Origin: Paludibacter sp.
GTDB lineage: Bacteria; Bacteroidota; Bacteroidia; Bacteroidales; Paludibacteraceae
Direction: 5' to 3'
DNA: 44,323 nucleotides
Assembly: GCA_028703105.1 (NCBI GenBank)
Contig: JAQVNN010000012.1
Location: 1-44,323, forward strand
A program made the position numbers and the translations under genes. Of the stretch, positions 11,204 to 20,843 are shown in pieces. Position 1 is the stretch's first letter; every line of letters begins with the position of its first letter. Below the pieces are notes generated by a model, which ran no database searches, had not been told where the DNA came from, and worked only from the letters and a program-made list of their open reading frames with translations.

Positions 11204-12427
11204 CTAGTTGAGCTCTTTGTCCAGATTCGCTTTGATGGCAGCTAAAAAATCCTGTGTGTTCAGGTAATTTTCTCTTTTTACACCCTCACCATAAGCCAAC
11301 AGAGCGAGGTCTTTTGTCATCTGACCTTCTTCAACGGTTTTTATACAAACTTCTTCGAGTTTTTTACAAAATTGAATTAGTTCTCCGTTTCCGTCTAATT
11401 TACCTCGGTGAGCCAGACCTCTTGTCCAGGCAAATATGGATGCAATCGGATTGGTTGAGGTTTCTTTCCCTTGCTGATGCTGGCGATAGTGACGGGTCAC
11501 GGTTCCATGAGCTGCTTCTGCTTCTACGGTTTTACCGTCGGGAGTTACCAGTACCGACGACATTAGTCCAAGTGAGCCAAATCCCTGGGCTACTGTATCC
11601 GATTGAACATCTCCGTCGTAGTTTTTGCATGCCCAGACAAAGCCTCCGTTCCATTTTAATGCCGAGGCAACCATGTCGTCGATCAGCCTGTGTTCATAAG
11701 TAATTCCTGCTTCGGTAAACATCACTTTAAATTCTGTTTCATACACTTCCTGAAAGATATCTTTAAAACGTCCGTCATAGGCTTTCAGAATGGTGTTTTT
11801 GGTGGACATGTACAGCGGCCATTTCTTTTCCAACGCGACCTGAAACGAAGAACGGGCAAAGCCATAAATCGATTCGTCGGTATTGTACATTGATAGTGCA
11901 ACGCCATCTCCTTTGAAATCAAAGACTTCCCATTCCTGCTTTTCCCCCTTTTCATTGGTGAAAGTCATCTTAAGTTTTCCTTTCCCCTTGATAACTACAT
12001 CAGTTGCTTTGTATTGATCTCCAAAGGCATGACGACCAATTACGATGGGCTTTTCCCAACCCGGAACCAGACGTGGAACATTTTTGCAGATGATGGGCTC
12101 GCGGAAAACAGTACCACCAACAATGTTCCTCAGTGTACCGTTTGGCGATTTCCACATTTTTTTCAATCCGAATTCTTTAACCCGTGCTTCATCCGGCGTG
12201 ATGGTGGCGCATTTAATTCCTACGTTGTACGTCAGGATGGCATTGGCAGCATCGATTGTAACCTGGTCGTTAGTTGCATCTCTGTTTTCAATCCCCAGAT
12301 CGAAATATTTGATGTCCAGATCCAGGTAAGGTAAAATAAGTTGTTCTTTGATAAATGACCAGATAATCCTGGTCATTTCATCCCCGTCCAGTTCAACAAC
12401 GGGGTTCTGTACTTTTATTTTTTGCAT
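11204..12427 (-). CDS. icd: NADP-dependent isocitrate dehydrogenase, eukaryotic-type subfamily
   Basis: The enzyme oxidatively decarboxylates isocitrate to 2-oxoglutarate. The 407 residues have the pattern of the subfamily that includes mitochondrial and cytosolic NADP-IDH. The N-terminus has [13 protein letters not shown], followed by [32 protein letters not shown], and the catalytic-cofactor segment [19 protein letters not shown]. The later part has [17 protein letters not shown], with the NADP-contacting residues expected in this group. It is the third gene of acn-gltA-icd, 51 bp after gltA. That gap carries heptamer repeats. Its stop codon TAG abuts the tRNA-Thr 3' end, so there is no room for a terminator before the tRNA. 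Confidence 0.96.
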   Translation of the reverse strand: MQKIKVQNPVVELDGDEMTRIIWSFIKEQLILPYLDLDIKYFDLGIENRDATNDQVTIDAANAILTYNVGIKCATITPDEARVKEFGLKKMWKSPNGTLRNIVGGTVFREPIICKNVPRLVPGWEKPIVIGRHAFGDQYKATDVVIKGKGKLKMTFTNEKGEKQEWEVFDFKGDGVALSMYNTDESIYGFARSSFQVALEKKWPLYMSTKNTILKAYDGRFKDIFQEVYETEFKVMFTEAGITYEHRLIDDMVASALKWNGGFVWACKNYDGDVQSDTVAQGFGSLGLMSSVLVTPDGKTVEAEAAHGTVTRHYRQHQQGKETSTNPIASIFAWTRGLAHRGKLDGNGELIQFCKKLEEVCIKTVEEGQMTKDLALLAYGEGVKRENYLNTQDFLAAIKANLDKELN

Positions 12428-12440
12428 AATACATTTAATT

Positions 12441-12474
12441 GTCAGTTGTCAGTTAATTAACCACTATCCACTAA
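12441..12474. repeat. Heptamer tandem repeats in the gltA-icd gap
   Basis: GTCAGTT occurs twice in tandem (12441-12454), followed after AATTAA by CCACTAT and CCACTAA (12461-12474). The same CCACTAA/CCACTAT units occur before uvrB at 36291-36312. Both sites are inside transcripts, close to a start codon. Confidence 0.7.
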
Positions 12475-12478
12475 ATAA

Positions 12479-13840
12479 TCATCTTTTATTCAATGGTATA
12501 AACTCTACTTTATCTCCAACGTTTTTATAAGCCGGACGAATGATTCGTTTGCTGGCAAAATTCAGTTCTTCTATCCGGTGGGCTGTCCATCCTGTAACCC
12601 GCGACATGGCAAACAATGGGGTGTAAACTTCCATTGGCAAGCCCATTACGTCATATACAAATCCTGAATAAAAATCAACATTGGAACAAACCTGTTTGTT
12701 GATATCCGAACCTTTGAATGTCATAAATGCATTGATAGCCCTCTCTTCCAACAGTTCAAGAAAGGCAAATTCTTTTTGTCTCCCTTTTTCTTCAGCAAGT
12801 TTACGGGCCAGATCCTTTAACAAAACGGCACGAGGGTCGGAAATAGTATATACAGCATGTCCGATACCATAAATAAGTCCGGTCCGGTTGTATGCTTCTT
12901 TATTGAGCATTTTGTTCAGATAAGTATCTATTTCTTTTACGTTTGCCCAGTCTTTAATTGTTTCCTTCAGGTGATCAAACATCTCTTTTACTTCGATATT
13001 GGCACCTCCATGCAATGAGCCTTTGAGGGAACCTATTCCGGCTGCAATTGATGAGTAAGTGTCAGTTTGTGTGGAACTGGTAACTCGAACAGTGAATGTC
13101 GAATTATTACCTCCTCCATGTTCGGCATGAAGAATCAGACAAAGATCGAGCAATTTGATATCCAGATCGGTATAGTTGTTTGGACCTTTGATCATGTACA
13201 AGAAATTTTCAGCTAAAGAAGCTCCTTCGAGCGGATGTCGGATGTGTAAAGAACGCCCTTGCTGACTGTGACGCAAAATATTGTAGGCATAAGCAATAAT
13301 GGTGGGGAATTTTGCAATCAGGTCAATCGACTGGCGTACCAGGTTGTCCCTGGAGATGTCTTCTGCCAGGGAATCATAAGTGTACATTTCCAGCACGCTA
13401 CGGGCGAGAATGTTCATGATGTTTTGACCCTCCAGTTCCAGAATATTCATTTTCATCTTGGTGTCGAGTACCATTGACTCGTTGATAATACACGAGAATG
13501 TTTTTAATTCTTCTTTGTCAGGAAGATATCCCGATAATAGCAGAAAAGCTGTTTCTTCAAAACCCAATCGGTTTTCAGCATCAATGCCATGTACCAAATT
13601 TTCGAGATCTACACCACGATAAAAAAGTTTTCCCGGTATGGGTTTTAATCCTCCTTCCGGAAGTCTTTCGTATCCTACCACATCACCAACTTTGGTAAGG
13701 CCAACTAATACTCCCGTATTGTCTTCATTTCTTAAACCACGTTTAACATTGAATTTTGTAAATAATTCTTTGTCAATACGACTGGTTGTTTTTACGGTTT
13801 CTGATAATTTGTATATCAGATAATCTTTTTTATTCCCCAT
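12479..13840 (-). CDS. gltA: Citrate synthase
   Basis: The enzyme makes citrate from acetyl-CoA and oxaloacetate. The 453-residue protein has the catalytic triad of the family in order: H277 in SLHGGAN, H328 in YGIGHAVYTISDPR and D389 in NVDFYSGF. The LILHAEHGGGNNSTF segment (235-249) supplies the oxaloacetate-binding histidine. An N-terminal extension of about 40 residues precedes the core. It lies 14 bp after aconitase and 51 bp before icd, so the three genes should be cotranscribed. The order matches the citrate-branch operon known from Bacteroides. The related 2-methylcitrate synthase is less likely given these neighbours. Confidence 0.95.
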   Translation of the reverse strand: MGNKKDYLIYKLSETVKTTSRIDKELFTKFNVKRGLRNEDNTGVLVGLTKVGDVVGYERLPEGGLKPIPGKLFYRGVDLENLVHGIDAENRLGFEETAFLLLSGYLPDKEELKTFSCIINESMVLDTKMKMNILELEGQNIMNILARSVLEMYTYDSLAEDISRDNLVRQSIDLIAKFPTIIAYAYNILRHSQQGRSLHIRHPLEGASLAENFLYMIKGPNNYTDLDIKLLDLCLILHAEHGGGNNSTFTVRVTSSTQTDTYSSIAAGIGSLKGSLHGGANIEVKEMFDHLKETIKDWANVKEIDTYLNKMLNKEAYNRTGLIYGIGHAVYTISDPRAVLLKDLARKLAEEKGRQKEFAFLELLEERAINAFMTFKGSDINKQVCSNVDFYSGFVYDVMGLPMEVYTPLFAMSRVTGWTAHRIEELNFASKRIIRPAYKNVGDKVEFIPLNKR

Positions 13841-13854
13841 GTTGTTACCTAAAT

Positions 13855-16119
13855 TTATTTTTTGTTTTTATTCATCGCATTTAATGCACTACCGGCTTTG
13901 TACCAGCCAATTTGCTGTTCATTGTAGGTGTGAACTGCTTCAAATTCTTCAGTTGTGTTATCTGCATGGTTCAGCATTATTTTCAGGCTTTTCCCTGGTG
14001 CAAAGCACTCCAGTCCGATGATACTGATTTTATCATCTTCTCTTACTTTGTCGTAATCATCTTTGTCGGAAAAAGTAAGTGCCAGCATTCCCTGTTTTTT
14101 CAGGTTGGTTTCGTGGATGCGCGCGAAAGATTTTACCAGGATAGCTTTTACGTTCAGAAAACGGGGTTCCATGGCTGCGTGCTCGCGTGAGGAACCTTCT
14201 CCGTAGTTTTCTTCTGCTACCACAACCGAGCCAATGCCCTTAGCTTTGTACTTCCTGGCAAGCGCAGGTACGGTTGTGTAGATCCCATTTTCCTGGTCGA
14301 AAACGGCATTGGTCTGATCGTTAAAATAATTTACTGCACCGATCAACATGTTGTCGGAGATGTTGTCGAGATGTCCCCTGAACCGTAACCACGGGCCGGC
14401 CATTGAAATATGGTCGGTGGTACATTTTCCTTTTGCTTTGATTAAAAGGGGTAATTCAATTAAATCTTTGCCATCCCAGGGCTTGAATGCTTCTAATTTT
14501 TGCAGGCGGTTGGATGCCGGGTCGATATTAATTTCAATGTTGCTGCCGTCGGCGACAGGGGTTATGTATCCGGCCTCTTTTACTTCAAAACCCTTAATTG
14601 GTAGTTCGTATCCTTTGGGTTCCTGTAACTTAACTTTTTTTCCTTTCTCATTTACCAGCATATCTTTCATTGGATTGAAACATAAATCACCAGCAATGGT
14701 TAATGCTGCCACAATTTCGGGCGAACTAATAAAAGTGTGGGTGTTTGGATTACCATCGTTGCGTTTGGCAAAATTGCGATTAAAAGAGGTGATGATGGAA
14801 TTTGGACGGTTCGGGTCGTCCATTTCACGTTTCCACTGACCGATACAGGGTCCGCAGGCGTTTGCCATGATAACAGCTCCGGCCGATTCAAATTCGGCTA
14901 GTACACCATCTCTTTCAGCCGTATAACGAACCTGTTCTGAACCTGGGTTAATGATAAATTGTGCCTGAACCGTTAATCCGTCTTCTTTCGCTTTTTTAAC
15001 GATAGAAGCTGCACGTGTCAGATCTTCATACGATGAGTTGGTGCAGGAACCAATCAAACCGACTTCCATCTTACGGGGATAAGCTTTCTCTTTTACAGCC
15101 CTTGAAAACTCGGAAAGTGGGTATGCCACGTCCGGGGTAAAAGGACCGTTGATGTAGGGTTCCAGTTTATTGAGATTGATTTCTATCACACGGTCGTAGT
15201 ATTTCTCAGGATGAGCTGTTACCGCTGTATCCGGTTGCAAAAAGTCCAGGTGTTGCATAGCCAGCTCTGCGATTTCTTCTCGTCCGGTTGCTCTCAGGTA
15301 AGCCGCTGATTTTTCATCAAACGGAAATATTGAGGTTGTAGCACCTACTTCAGCACCCATATTACAAATGGTTCCTTTGCCTGTGGCAGAAATTGACCGT
15401 GTTCCTTCTCCGAAATATTCAATCACGGCGTTGGTTCCTCCTTTAACGGTAAGAATACCTGCCAGTTTTAATATCACATCTTTGGGAGAGGTCCAACCCG
15501 ACATCTTGCCGGTGAGTTTTACCCCGATAATTTTTGGCATTTTCAGTTCCCAGGGCATACCGGCCATGACATCGACTGCATCGGCTCCACCTACACCGAT
15601 GGCAATCATGCTTAAACCGCCTGCATTAGGCGTATGAGAATCTGTTCCAATCATCATTCCCCCTGGAAATGCGTAATTTTCCAGGACTACCTGATGAATG
15701 ATGCCGGCTCCGGGTTTCCAAAAACCAATCCCAAATTTATTGGAAACGTTGCTTAAAAAATCAAACACTTCACGGTTGTTTTTATTGGCCGTCTGCAAAT
15801 CAGGACTGGCAGCAATATGCGCTTGGATAAGGTGATCGCAGTGAACGGTAGAAGGTACCGCAACACGTTCACGTCCGGAATTCATCAGTTGCAATAAAGC
15901 CATTTGTGCTGTTGCATCCTGCATAGCTACCCGGTCGGGAGAGAAATTTACATAATCAACACCTCTTTCAAATGAGTTGAGAGCTTCATTTGCATCTAAA
16001 TGGGCATACAAAATCTTTTCCGTTAATGTCATCGGACGATTCAGCTTATTTCTCGCGTTGCTTATTTTTTTAGGGAATGATTGATACACATTCCTGATCA
16101 TTTCTACATCAAAAACCAT
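13855..16119 (-). CDS. acn: Aconitate hydratase, mitochondrial type
   Basis: Aconitase interconverts citrate and isocitrate through a [4Fe-4S] cluster. The 754-residue length fits the mitochondrial-type enzymes rather than the roughly 890-residue AcnA or AcnB. Cluster ligands are visible as C359 (in [10 protein letters not shown]) and C422/C425 (in [10 protein letters not shown]). The substrate segment [12 protein letters not shown] lies at 157-168, and the C-terminal swivel domain has [18 protein letters not shown]. It is the first gene of the leftward acn-gltA-icd operon, with a perfect -7 box about 80 bp upstream. A mitochondrial-like aconitase feeding 2-oxoglutarate synthesis has been described in Bacteroides fragilis. 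Confidence 0.96.
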   Translation of the reverse strand: MVFDVEMIRNVYQSFPKKISNARNKLNRPMTLTEKILYAHLDANEALNSFERGVDYVNFSPDRVAMQDATAQMALLQLMNSGRERVAVPSTVHCDHLIQAHIAASPDLQTANKNNREVFDFLSNVSNKFGIGFWKPGAGIIHQVVLENYAFPGGMMIGTDSHTPNAGGLSMIAIGVGGADAVDVMAGMPWELKMPKIIGVKLTGKMSGWTSPKDVILKLAGILTVKGGTNAVIEYFGEGTRSISATGKGTICNMGAEVGATTSIFPFDEKSAAYLRATGREEIAELAMQHLDFLQPDTAVTAHPEKYYDRVIEINLNKLEPYINGPFTPDVAYPLSEFSRAVKEKAYPRKMEVGLIGSCTNSSYEDLTRAASIVKKAKEDGLTVQAQFIINPGSEQVRYTAERDGVLAEFESAGAVIMANACGPCIGQWKREMDDPNRPNSIITSFNRNFAKRNDGNPNTHTFISSPEIVAALTIAGDLCFNPMKDMLVNEKGKKVKLQEPKGYELPIKGFEVKEAGYITPVADGSNIEINIDPASNRLQKLEAFKPWDGKDLIELPLLIKAKGKCTTDHISMAGPWLRFRGHLDNISDNMLIGAVNYFNDQTNAVFDQENGIYTTVPALARKYKAKGIGSVVVAEENYGEGSSREHAAMEPRFLNVKAILVKSFARIHETNLKKQGMLALTFSDKDDYDKVREDDKISIIGLECFAPGKSLKIMLNHADNTTEEFEAVHTYNEQQIGWYKAGSALNAMNKNKK

Positions 16120-16198
16120 ATTTTATGTATTATTTTTAATTTTAAAAAGATTGAACAAAAAAAATGTATATTTAAACGTTATTTCTAAAGAAATTATC

Positions 16199-16206
16199 CA
16201 AAGATA
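16199..16206 (-). promoter_or_regulatory. -7 box (TATCTTTG) of the acn-gltA-icd operon
   Basis: The minus strand reads TATCTTTG, an exact TAnnTTTG match, giving an expected leader of about 70 nt. A -33 TTG at normal spacing is not obvious. The rest of the gap 16120-16467 is AT-rich and holds only this and the divergent boxes for the kinase operon. Confidence 0.55.
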
Positions 16207-16403
16207 ATAAAAAAGATACATTTCATTATTGCTTGATTCTTTTGATGTCAAAATTTTAACAATGAATTATGAAAAAAGTTCAAATGAACTTTGCGTGTAT
16301 GAATAGTGAATTTTTATTGAAGAAAGGATTGGTTTTCCCTATTTTTATGTTTTATAACAGAAAAAATAAGAAAACGAATAGGGTGGATTTCTTTGAAATT
16401 ATA

Positions 16404-16446
16404 TACTTTTGTAGTGTTTTTTTCATTTCAGACAAAATTATCTTTG
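16404..16446 (+). promoter_or_regulatory. Two -7 boxes upstream of the PAS kinase operon
   Basis: TACTTTTG (16404-16411) and TATCTTTG (16439-16446) both match TAnnTTTG on the plus strand. The second ends 21 bp before the ATG at 16468. This supports that start over the in-frame ATG at 16393, which would lie upstream of both boxes. Neither has a clear -33 element. Confidence 0.5.
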
Positions 16447-16467
16447 GTAAAGATCAATAAAAAAGGT

Positions 16468-18033
16468 ATGAAACAAAATTTGACCAGGGATTTTTCAATT
16501 AAAAACTTAGGTGAAACGGATCAGCAATTGTCACGTTTGATAGCTAATCTCCCTGGTTTTGTGTATAGATGCGCCAACGATAAGGATTGGACTATGTATT
16601 ATATCAGTGATGTCTGTGAAAAAATCACCGGATATAAGGCCGAAGACTTTCTGAATAAAAAAATTACGTTTAAAGATATCATCCTTCCCGAATTTCGGGA
16701 GACTTTGTATGACGGATGGGAAGTTGTGCTTCAGGATAATCAGTCATTTGAACATGAATTTAAAATTATAACTGCTTCCGGTGAAATACGCTGGGTATGG
16801 GAACAGGGAGTCGGAGTGTTTGATGATGATGGAAACCTGTTGTTTCTCGAAGGTTTTATTCGGGACATAACTGAACGGAAAAATGCGCAGGAAGCATTGG
16901 CTGTAAGTGAGAATAAGTTCAGGACCTTATTCAAAGAGATGAGTGAACTGGTGCTCTTCTGTTCCTATGAGAAAGATGGTGAAGGGAATATTGCCGAAGT
17001 TAAAGTGCTTGACTTTAATGATGCTTTTTCGAGGGTGTTTCGTGTAATCAATTATGAAGAAGCTATCGGTAGAGCGCCTCTTGAGGTTATGAGGGTGGAC
17101 AGGATTCCCCAGTGTGACGAAGTAATACAGTCGCTTAAAGAAGGTCGTAATTGTAGTTTCGTCGCTGATTTTGAATCTATTGAAAAGAAACTCAAGGTCA
17201 CATTAGTGCTTTTGCAGGGAGGCGTTTTCGCCATTATCGCAACTGACATCACTGAATTGATGCATTATAATCATGTGCTGGTTGAAAAAAACAAGGAGCT
17301 TGAGAATTATGTGTATGTCACTTCTCACGATTTGCGTTCGCCTTTGGTTAATATTCAGGGTTTTAGCACCCGGCTTAAACGACATACTGATCAGATAGCA
17401 GAATTAACGGCCGGTTGTGAGATGGATCAGGTTATCAATGAAAGCTTGACGGAAATAATCAACCGGAAAATTCCTCATACGCTTGATTATATTTTCAACA
17501 GTGTGGGGAAAATGGAAAAGATGCTGAATAGCTTGTTGCAAATATCCCGTACGGGTCGTGTGGTAATGAATATTCAGGAAGTTAATATGCATGTTCTGAT
17601 CTCAAAGGTGATCCATACGGTTGAATATCAGTTACAGGAAATCGGAGCAATTGTTGAAGTGGAGAATTTGCCGGATTGCTATGGGGATGAATCGATGTTG
17701 AACCAGCTTTTTTCCAATATCGTTACCAATGCGATTAAGTATAGAGATGAGCAGCGCCCGTTAAAAATAAGCATTTCCGGGATAAACAGGTATAAAAAGG
17801 TGCTTTACCGGATCATGGACAATGGCATCGGTATTCCTAAAGAGCACCTGGAAAAGATTTGGTATGTGTTTTATCGGGTTGATAATAAATCCGTCCAGGG
17901 AGATGGTATCGGATTGAGCCTTGTGAAACGTATTGTTGAAAAACATCAGGGTAAAATATGGGTGGAGTCAACGGAAAGGTATGGAACGACTTTCTTTATT
18001 GAACTCCCAGCAGATTCTTTTACGGAAAATTAA
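16468..18033 (+). CDS. PAS-domain sensor histidine kinase
   Basis: The protein is a soluble 521-residue sensor kinase. A first PAS/PAC unit (about 20-138) ends in the typical FIRDITERKNAQEAL linker. A second, more divergent PAS-like unit (about 148-262) follows, ending in ATDITELM. The dimerisation/phosphotransfer domain has YVYVTSHDLRSPL with H287 as the phosphorylated histidine. The ATPase domain shows LFSNIVTNAIKY (N box), DNGIGIPKEHLEKIW (G1) and GDGIGLSLVKRIVEKHQG (G2). No membrane segment is present, so the signal is probably cytoplasmic. SHDLRSPL kinases of this type often pair with Rcp1-like receivers, and one follows 22 bp downstream. The start at 16468 replaces a longer in-frame start that would overlap the promoter. 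Confidence 0.92.
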   Translation: MKQNLTRDFSIKNLGETDQQLSRLIANLPGFVYRCANDKDWTMYYISDVCEKITGYKAEDFLNKKITFKDIILPEFRETLYDGWEVVLQDNQSFEHEFKIITASGEIRWVWEQGVGVFDDDGNLLFLEGFIRDITERKNAQEALAVSENKFRTLFKEMSELVLFCSYEKDGEGNIAEVKVLDFNDAFSRVFRVINYEEAIGRAPLEVMRVDRIPQCDEVIQSLKEGRNCSFVADFESIEKKLKVTLVLLQGGVFAIIATDITELMHYNHVLVEKNKELENYVYVTSHDLRSPLVNIQGFSTRLKRHTDQIAELTAGCEMDQVINESLTEIINRKIPHTLDYIFNSVGKMEKMLNSLLQISRTGRVVMNIQEVNMHVLISKVIHTVEYQLQEIGAIVEVENLPDCYGDESMLNQLFSNIVTNAIKYRDEQRPLKISISGINRYKKVLYRIMDNGIGIPKEHLEKIWYVFYRVDNKSVQGDGIGLSLVKRIVEKHQGKIWVESTERYGTTFFIELPADSFTEN

Positions 18034-18055
18034 TGACTTTTTAAAAGATAATGTT

Positions 18056-18487
18056 ATGGACGATAACAACGAAATTGTAATTTTGATTGCCGAAGATGAT
18101 GACGGACATGCAGAACTGATAGTGGAAGGACTTCGGGATACCGGACTGAAAAACAAAATTATCAGATTTGATAATGGTCAGGATATATGGGATTATCTCG
18201 TTGAAGCATGTAAAGAGGGTATCCCTGTCAACAACAAAGAGTTTATTGTCATGCTTGACATCAATATGCCACGTGTTGATGGAACTGAAGTTTTGAGAAG
18301 GATTAAAAATCAGAAATGCATGAAGAATATCCCTGTTATCATGTTAACAACAACGGACGATCCCCGTGAAATTGAAAAATGTTATCAGTTTGGTTGTAAT
18401 GTTTATATTACAAAACCGGTAGAATTTATTAAATTTGCAGAGACATTACAAAAACTGGGATTTTTCTTACAAATAATTAAGGTGTAA
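18056..18487 (+). CDS. Rcp1-like single-domain response regulator
   Basis: This is a 143-residue stand-alone receiver. Acidic residues E13, D14 and D15 (AEDDDGH), phosphoacceptor D68 (VMLDINMP), the threonines at 98-100 (LTTTDD) and K120 (ITKPVEF) are all present. The longer loop after strand 2 and the LTTTDDPREIEKCYQ segment are typical of Rcp1-type regulators that serve PAS kinases. The ATG at 18056 is chosen because the frame upstream reads through the end of the kinase gene. It has no output domain, so it must act by protein contact or as part of a relay with the next gene, which starts 1 bp after its stop. Confidence 0.9.
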   Translation: MDDNNEIVILIAEDDDGHAELIVEGLRDTGLKNKIIRFDNGQDIWDYLVEACKEGIPVNNKEFIVMLDINMPRVDGTEVLRRIKNQKCMKNIPVIMLTTTDDPREIEKCYQFGCNVYITKPVEFIKFAETLQKLGFFLQIIKV

Positions 18488-18488
18488 C

Positions 18489-20735
18489 ATGAGAATTCTG
18501 ATCATTGAGGATGATGCGGGAATAGCGGAACTTATCCGGTTTGAATTGGAAGATTCCGGTTATGAAACCGTGTGGGTAAGTTCTTTCGCCGAGGCCGATA
18601 GCGTGCTGGAGGTGAATGATGTTAAGTTGATGTTGGTTGATTATAAGCTGTCGGGTGATGAAAACGCCCGTGAGTGGCTGCAGGAAAGAAAATCAAAGCA
18701 TCTTCCTGTACCTCCTTTTATTATGTCAACCGGTCAGGGGGATGAACGTGTGGCTGTTGAGATGATGAAGCTTGGTGCACGTGATTATCTTGTGAAAGAT
18801 ACGATGTTAATTACACGGCTTCCTGATGTGATCAGAAGGGTTTGGAAGGACATAGAAAATGAAAACAAATTAAAAGAGGCTGATGAATTGATTCAGAAAC
18901 AATTGCAGTTCACGCAGCTTCTTATGAACATCTCGACTTCATTCATCAATTTGCCTTTATCTGAAGTGGAAGATGCAGTTCATAATTCTCTCGCTGAAAT
19001 TTCAACATTTGTAAATGCCGATCAGAGTTATATTATCTACTATGATTTTAAGAACCAGATAGCGAATATTGATTATGAATGGTGCAATAAAGGTTTTTCT
19101 CCCCGGAAAAAAATCTATCAAACCATCCCGATGGAAAAAATGGATAACTGGGTTCCGACACATTTAAAAGGAGAAGTTGTCTATGTTTACGATATCAATA
19201 ATTATGATCAGAAAAATGTTTTTGAGGCTGTCTCTGTCTATGGTATAAAAAGTATTATTGCCATTCCGATGATGGATAATGGTAAATGCCTCGGTTATGT
19301 GAGTTTCGACTCCATTCGTGAAAACCATATTTATACTGAAAGTGAACAAAATCTTTTTAAAGTATTTGCTCAATTGCTTGTTAACATATACAAACGTCGT
19401 CAGTATGTAGAAGAATTGCGCCTGAGCGGAGAAAAATACCGGTTGCTTTTTGAGTATAATCCCGAACCTATGTGGATATTTGAGCTCGATACCTTGAAAT
19501 TTCTTGAAGTAAATGATGCCGCAGTGGAACATTATGGTTATTCGAGAGAAGAGTTTCTCTCAATGACACTCAAGGATATCCGGCCGGAAGAGGATATGAA
19601 TCTGCTGATAAGCAACCTTAGCCTGATGCTGAAGAAAAATCGCTCAAGGGTTTATGCGCGCCACTTGAAGAAAAGCGGGGAATTTATTTTTGTTGAACTC
19701 ACAACTGTCCAGATAACCTGGAATGGAAAGAAAGCTATTCACATTCTCGTTAATGATGTTACGGAAAAGAAAATCACCCAGGAAAAACTACAGGAAAAAA
19801 GAGATATACTGAAAAAAGTACTGGATGAAAGCACCGGTTTTATTCAATCGCAATTAAGTGATGTTGACTTTACGAAAATAACTGACATGATGCTGGAAAT
19901 TTCCGGTGCCAGTGTCGTTGCATTTAATCAATACGAAAGCAATGGAACTGATTACATGACTAAAAGTATCAGTGGCATTGGTGATTTTGTTCGTAATTCA
20001 ATGAATATATTAGGTTTTAACCTGTTGGAAAAGAAATGGAAAGCTGATCCGTTTATTAATACGAACTCGGATAGGAAATTAATACATAAATTTTCAGGTA
20101 TATCTGAAATTGTTGACAAAGTTTTCCCGAAATCAGTGGTGAAAATTATTGAAAATACTTTTAATACGGGTCAGGTAGTTGTTGTTTCAACTTGTAATGA
20201 TAACCAAATCCTGGGTGATTTTGTCTTAATTTTCACCAAAGGAAAAGAACTTAAAAATCATGAGATTGCTGAATTGTTCTCAAGTCAGGTTGGACAGTTT
20301 TTAATTCGTATAGAATCAGAAAAAGCGGTGCGGACAAGCGAGGAAAAATACCGGTATTTATTTGAAAATAATCCTCAGCCAATGTGGATATATGATGTTG
20401 ATTCTCTTGCTTTCCTTGAAGTAAACAATGCCGCGATAACTCACTACGGGTTTTCAAGAAAAGATTTTTTATCCATGACCCTTTTTGATATTTGCCCTCC
20501 CGATGATATCCCTGAATTTGTTAAGTCAATTGCTACAATCAAGGATAAAACAGATCATCTTTCCCGTCGCAGGCACCTTACTAAGAATGAAGAGGTTATT
20601 TATGTTGAGTTGACCTCTACTCCTATTAAGTTTGAGAACCGGAATGCCCGTCATGTGTTAGTAAATGATGTTACTAAACGCAAAAAAATGGAAGATGAAC
20701 TCAACCGCAAGATGAATGAATTGTTGAAAAATTAA
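18489..20735 (+). CDS. REC-GAF-PAS-GAF-PAS signalling protein without a kinase domain
   Basis: A 748-residue protein starts with a receiver (1-125): phosphoacceptor D51 (LMLVDYKLSG) and K103 (YLVKDTM). A GAF-like domain (about 145-310), a PAS domain (about 318-430), a second GAF-like domain (about 450-640) and a second PAS domain (about 645-735) follow. The two PAS units are close copies: EKYRLLFEYNPEPMWIFELD versus EKYRYLFENNPQPMWIYDVD. The protein stops in a short coil right after the second PAS, where relatives usually continue into a kinase. No kinase remnant is seen in the 108 bp downstream. It may be an adaptor sensor for the preceding kinase and receiver, but the role is unknown. Confidence 0.85.
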   Translation: MRILIIEDDAGIAELIRFELEDSGYETVWVSSFAEADSVLEVNDVKLMLVDYKLSGDENAREWLQERKSKHLPVPPFIMSTGQGDERVAVEMMKLGARDYLVKDTMLITRLPDVIRRVWKDIENENKLKEADELIQKQLQFTQLLMNISTSFINLPLSEVEDAVHNSLAEISTFVNADQSYIIYYDFKNQIANIDYEWCNKGFSPRKKIYQTIPMEKMDNWVPTHLKGEVVYVYDINNYDQKNVFEAVSVYGIKSIIAIPMMDNGKCLGYVSFDSIRENHIYTESEQNLFKVFAQLLVNIYKRRQYVEELRLSGEKYRLLFEYNPEPMWIFELDTLKFLEVNDAAVEHYGYSREEFLSMTLKDIRPEEDMNLLISNLSLMLKKNRSRVYARHLKKSGEFIFVELTTVQITWNGKKAIHILVNDVTEKKITQEKLQEKRDILKKVLDESTGFIQSQLSDVDFTKITDMMLEISGASVVAFNQYESNGTDYMTKSISGIGDFVRNSMNILGFNLLEKKWKADPFINTNSDRKLIHKFSGISEIVDKVFPKSVVKIIENTFNTGQVVVVSTCNDNQILGDFVLIFTKGKELKNHEIAELFSSQVGQFLIRIESEKAVRTSEEKYRYLFENNPQPMWIYDVDSLAFLEVNNAAITHYGFSRKDFLSMTLFDICPPDDIPEFVKSIATIKDKTDHLSRRRHLTKNEEVIYVELTSTPIKFENRNARHVLVNDVTKRKKMEDELNRKMNELLKN

Positions 20736-20778
20736 GATGGTTGCTTGACAATTAACTAGCTATTTACTTGAATGGAAG

Positions 20779-20813
20779 AAAAACCCCTGTTTACAGGTTA
20801 AGGTAAACAGGGG
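20779..20813 (-). terminator. Intrinsic terminator of the receptor/DUF4249 operon
   Basis: CCCCTGTTTAC at 20784-20794 pairs perfectly with 20803-20813 around an eight-base loop. On the minus strand the hairpin is followed by TTTTTC, so it terminates the leftward operon ending at 20844. It also separates that operon from the convergent signalling gene. Confidence 0.85.
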
Positions 20814-20843
20814 CAAGAGCAGAATATACAACACTTTCTTAAC

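Noticed and set aside
14348-14839. Long antisense open frame within aconitase
   Set aside because: A mirror of a well-conserved coding sequence with high codon bias; no start context or homology signal.
16269-16460. 63-codon open frame upstream of the PAS kinase
   Set aside because: It spans both predicted promoter boxes and is AT-driven; no recognisable protein features.
20735-20843. Frameshifted kinase domain after the REC-GAF-PAS protein
   Set aside because: Only 108 bp follow before the opposite gene; none of the three frames shows HisKA or ATPase motifs.
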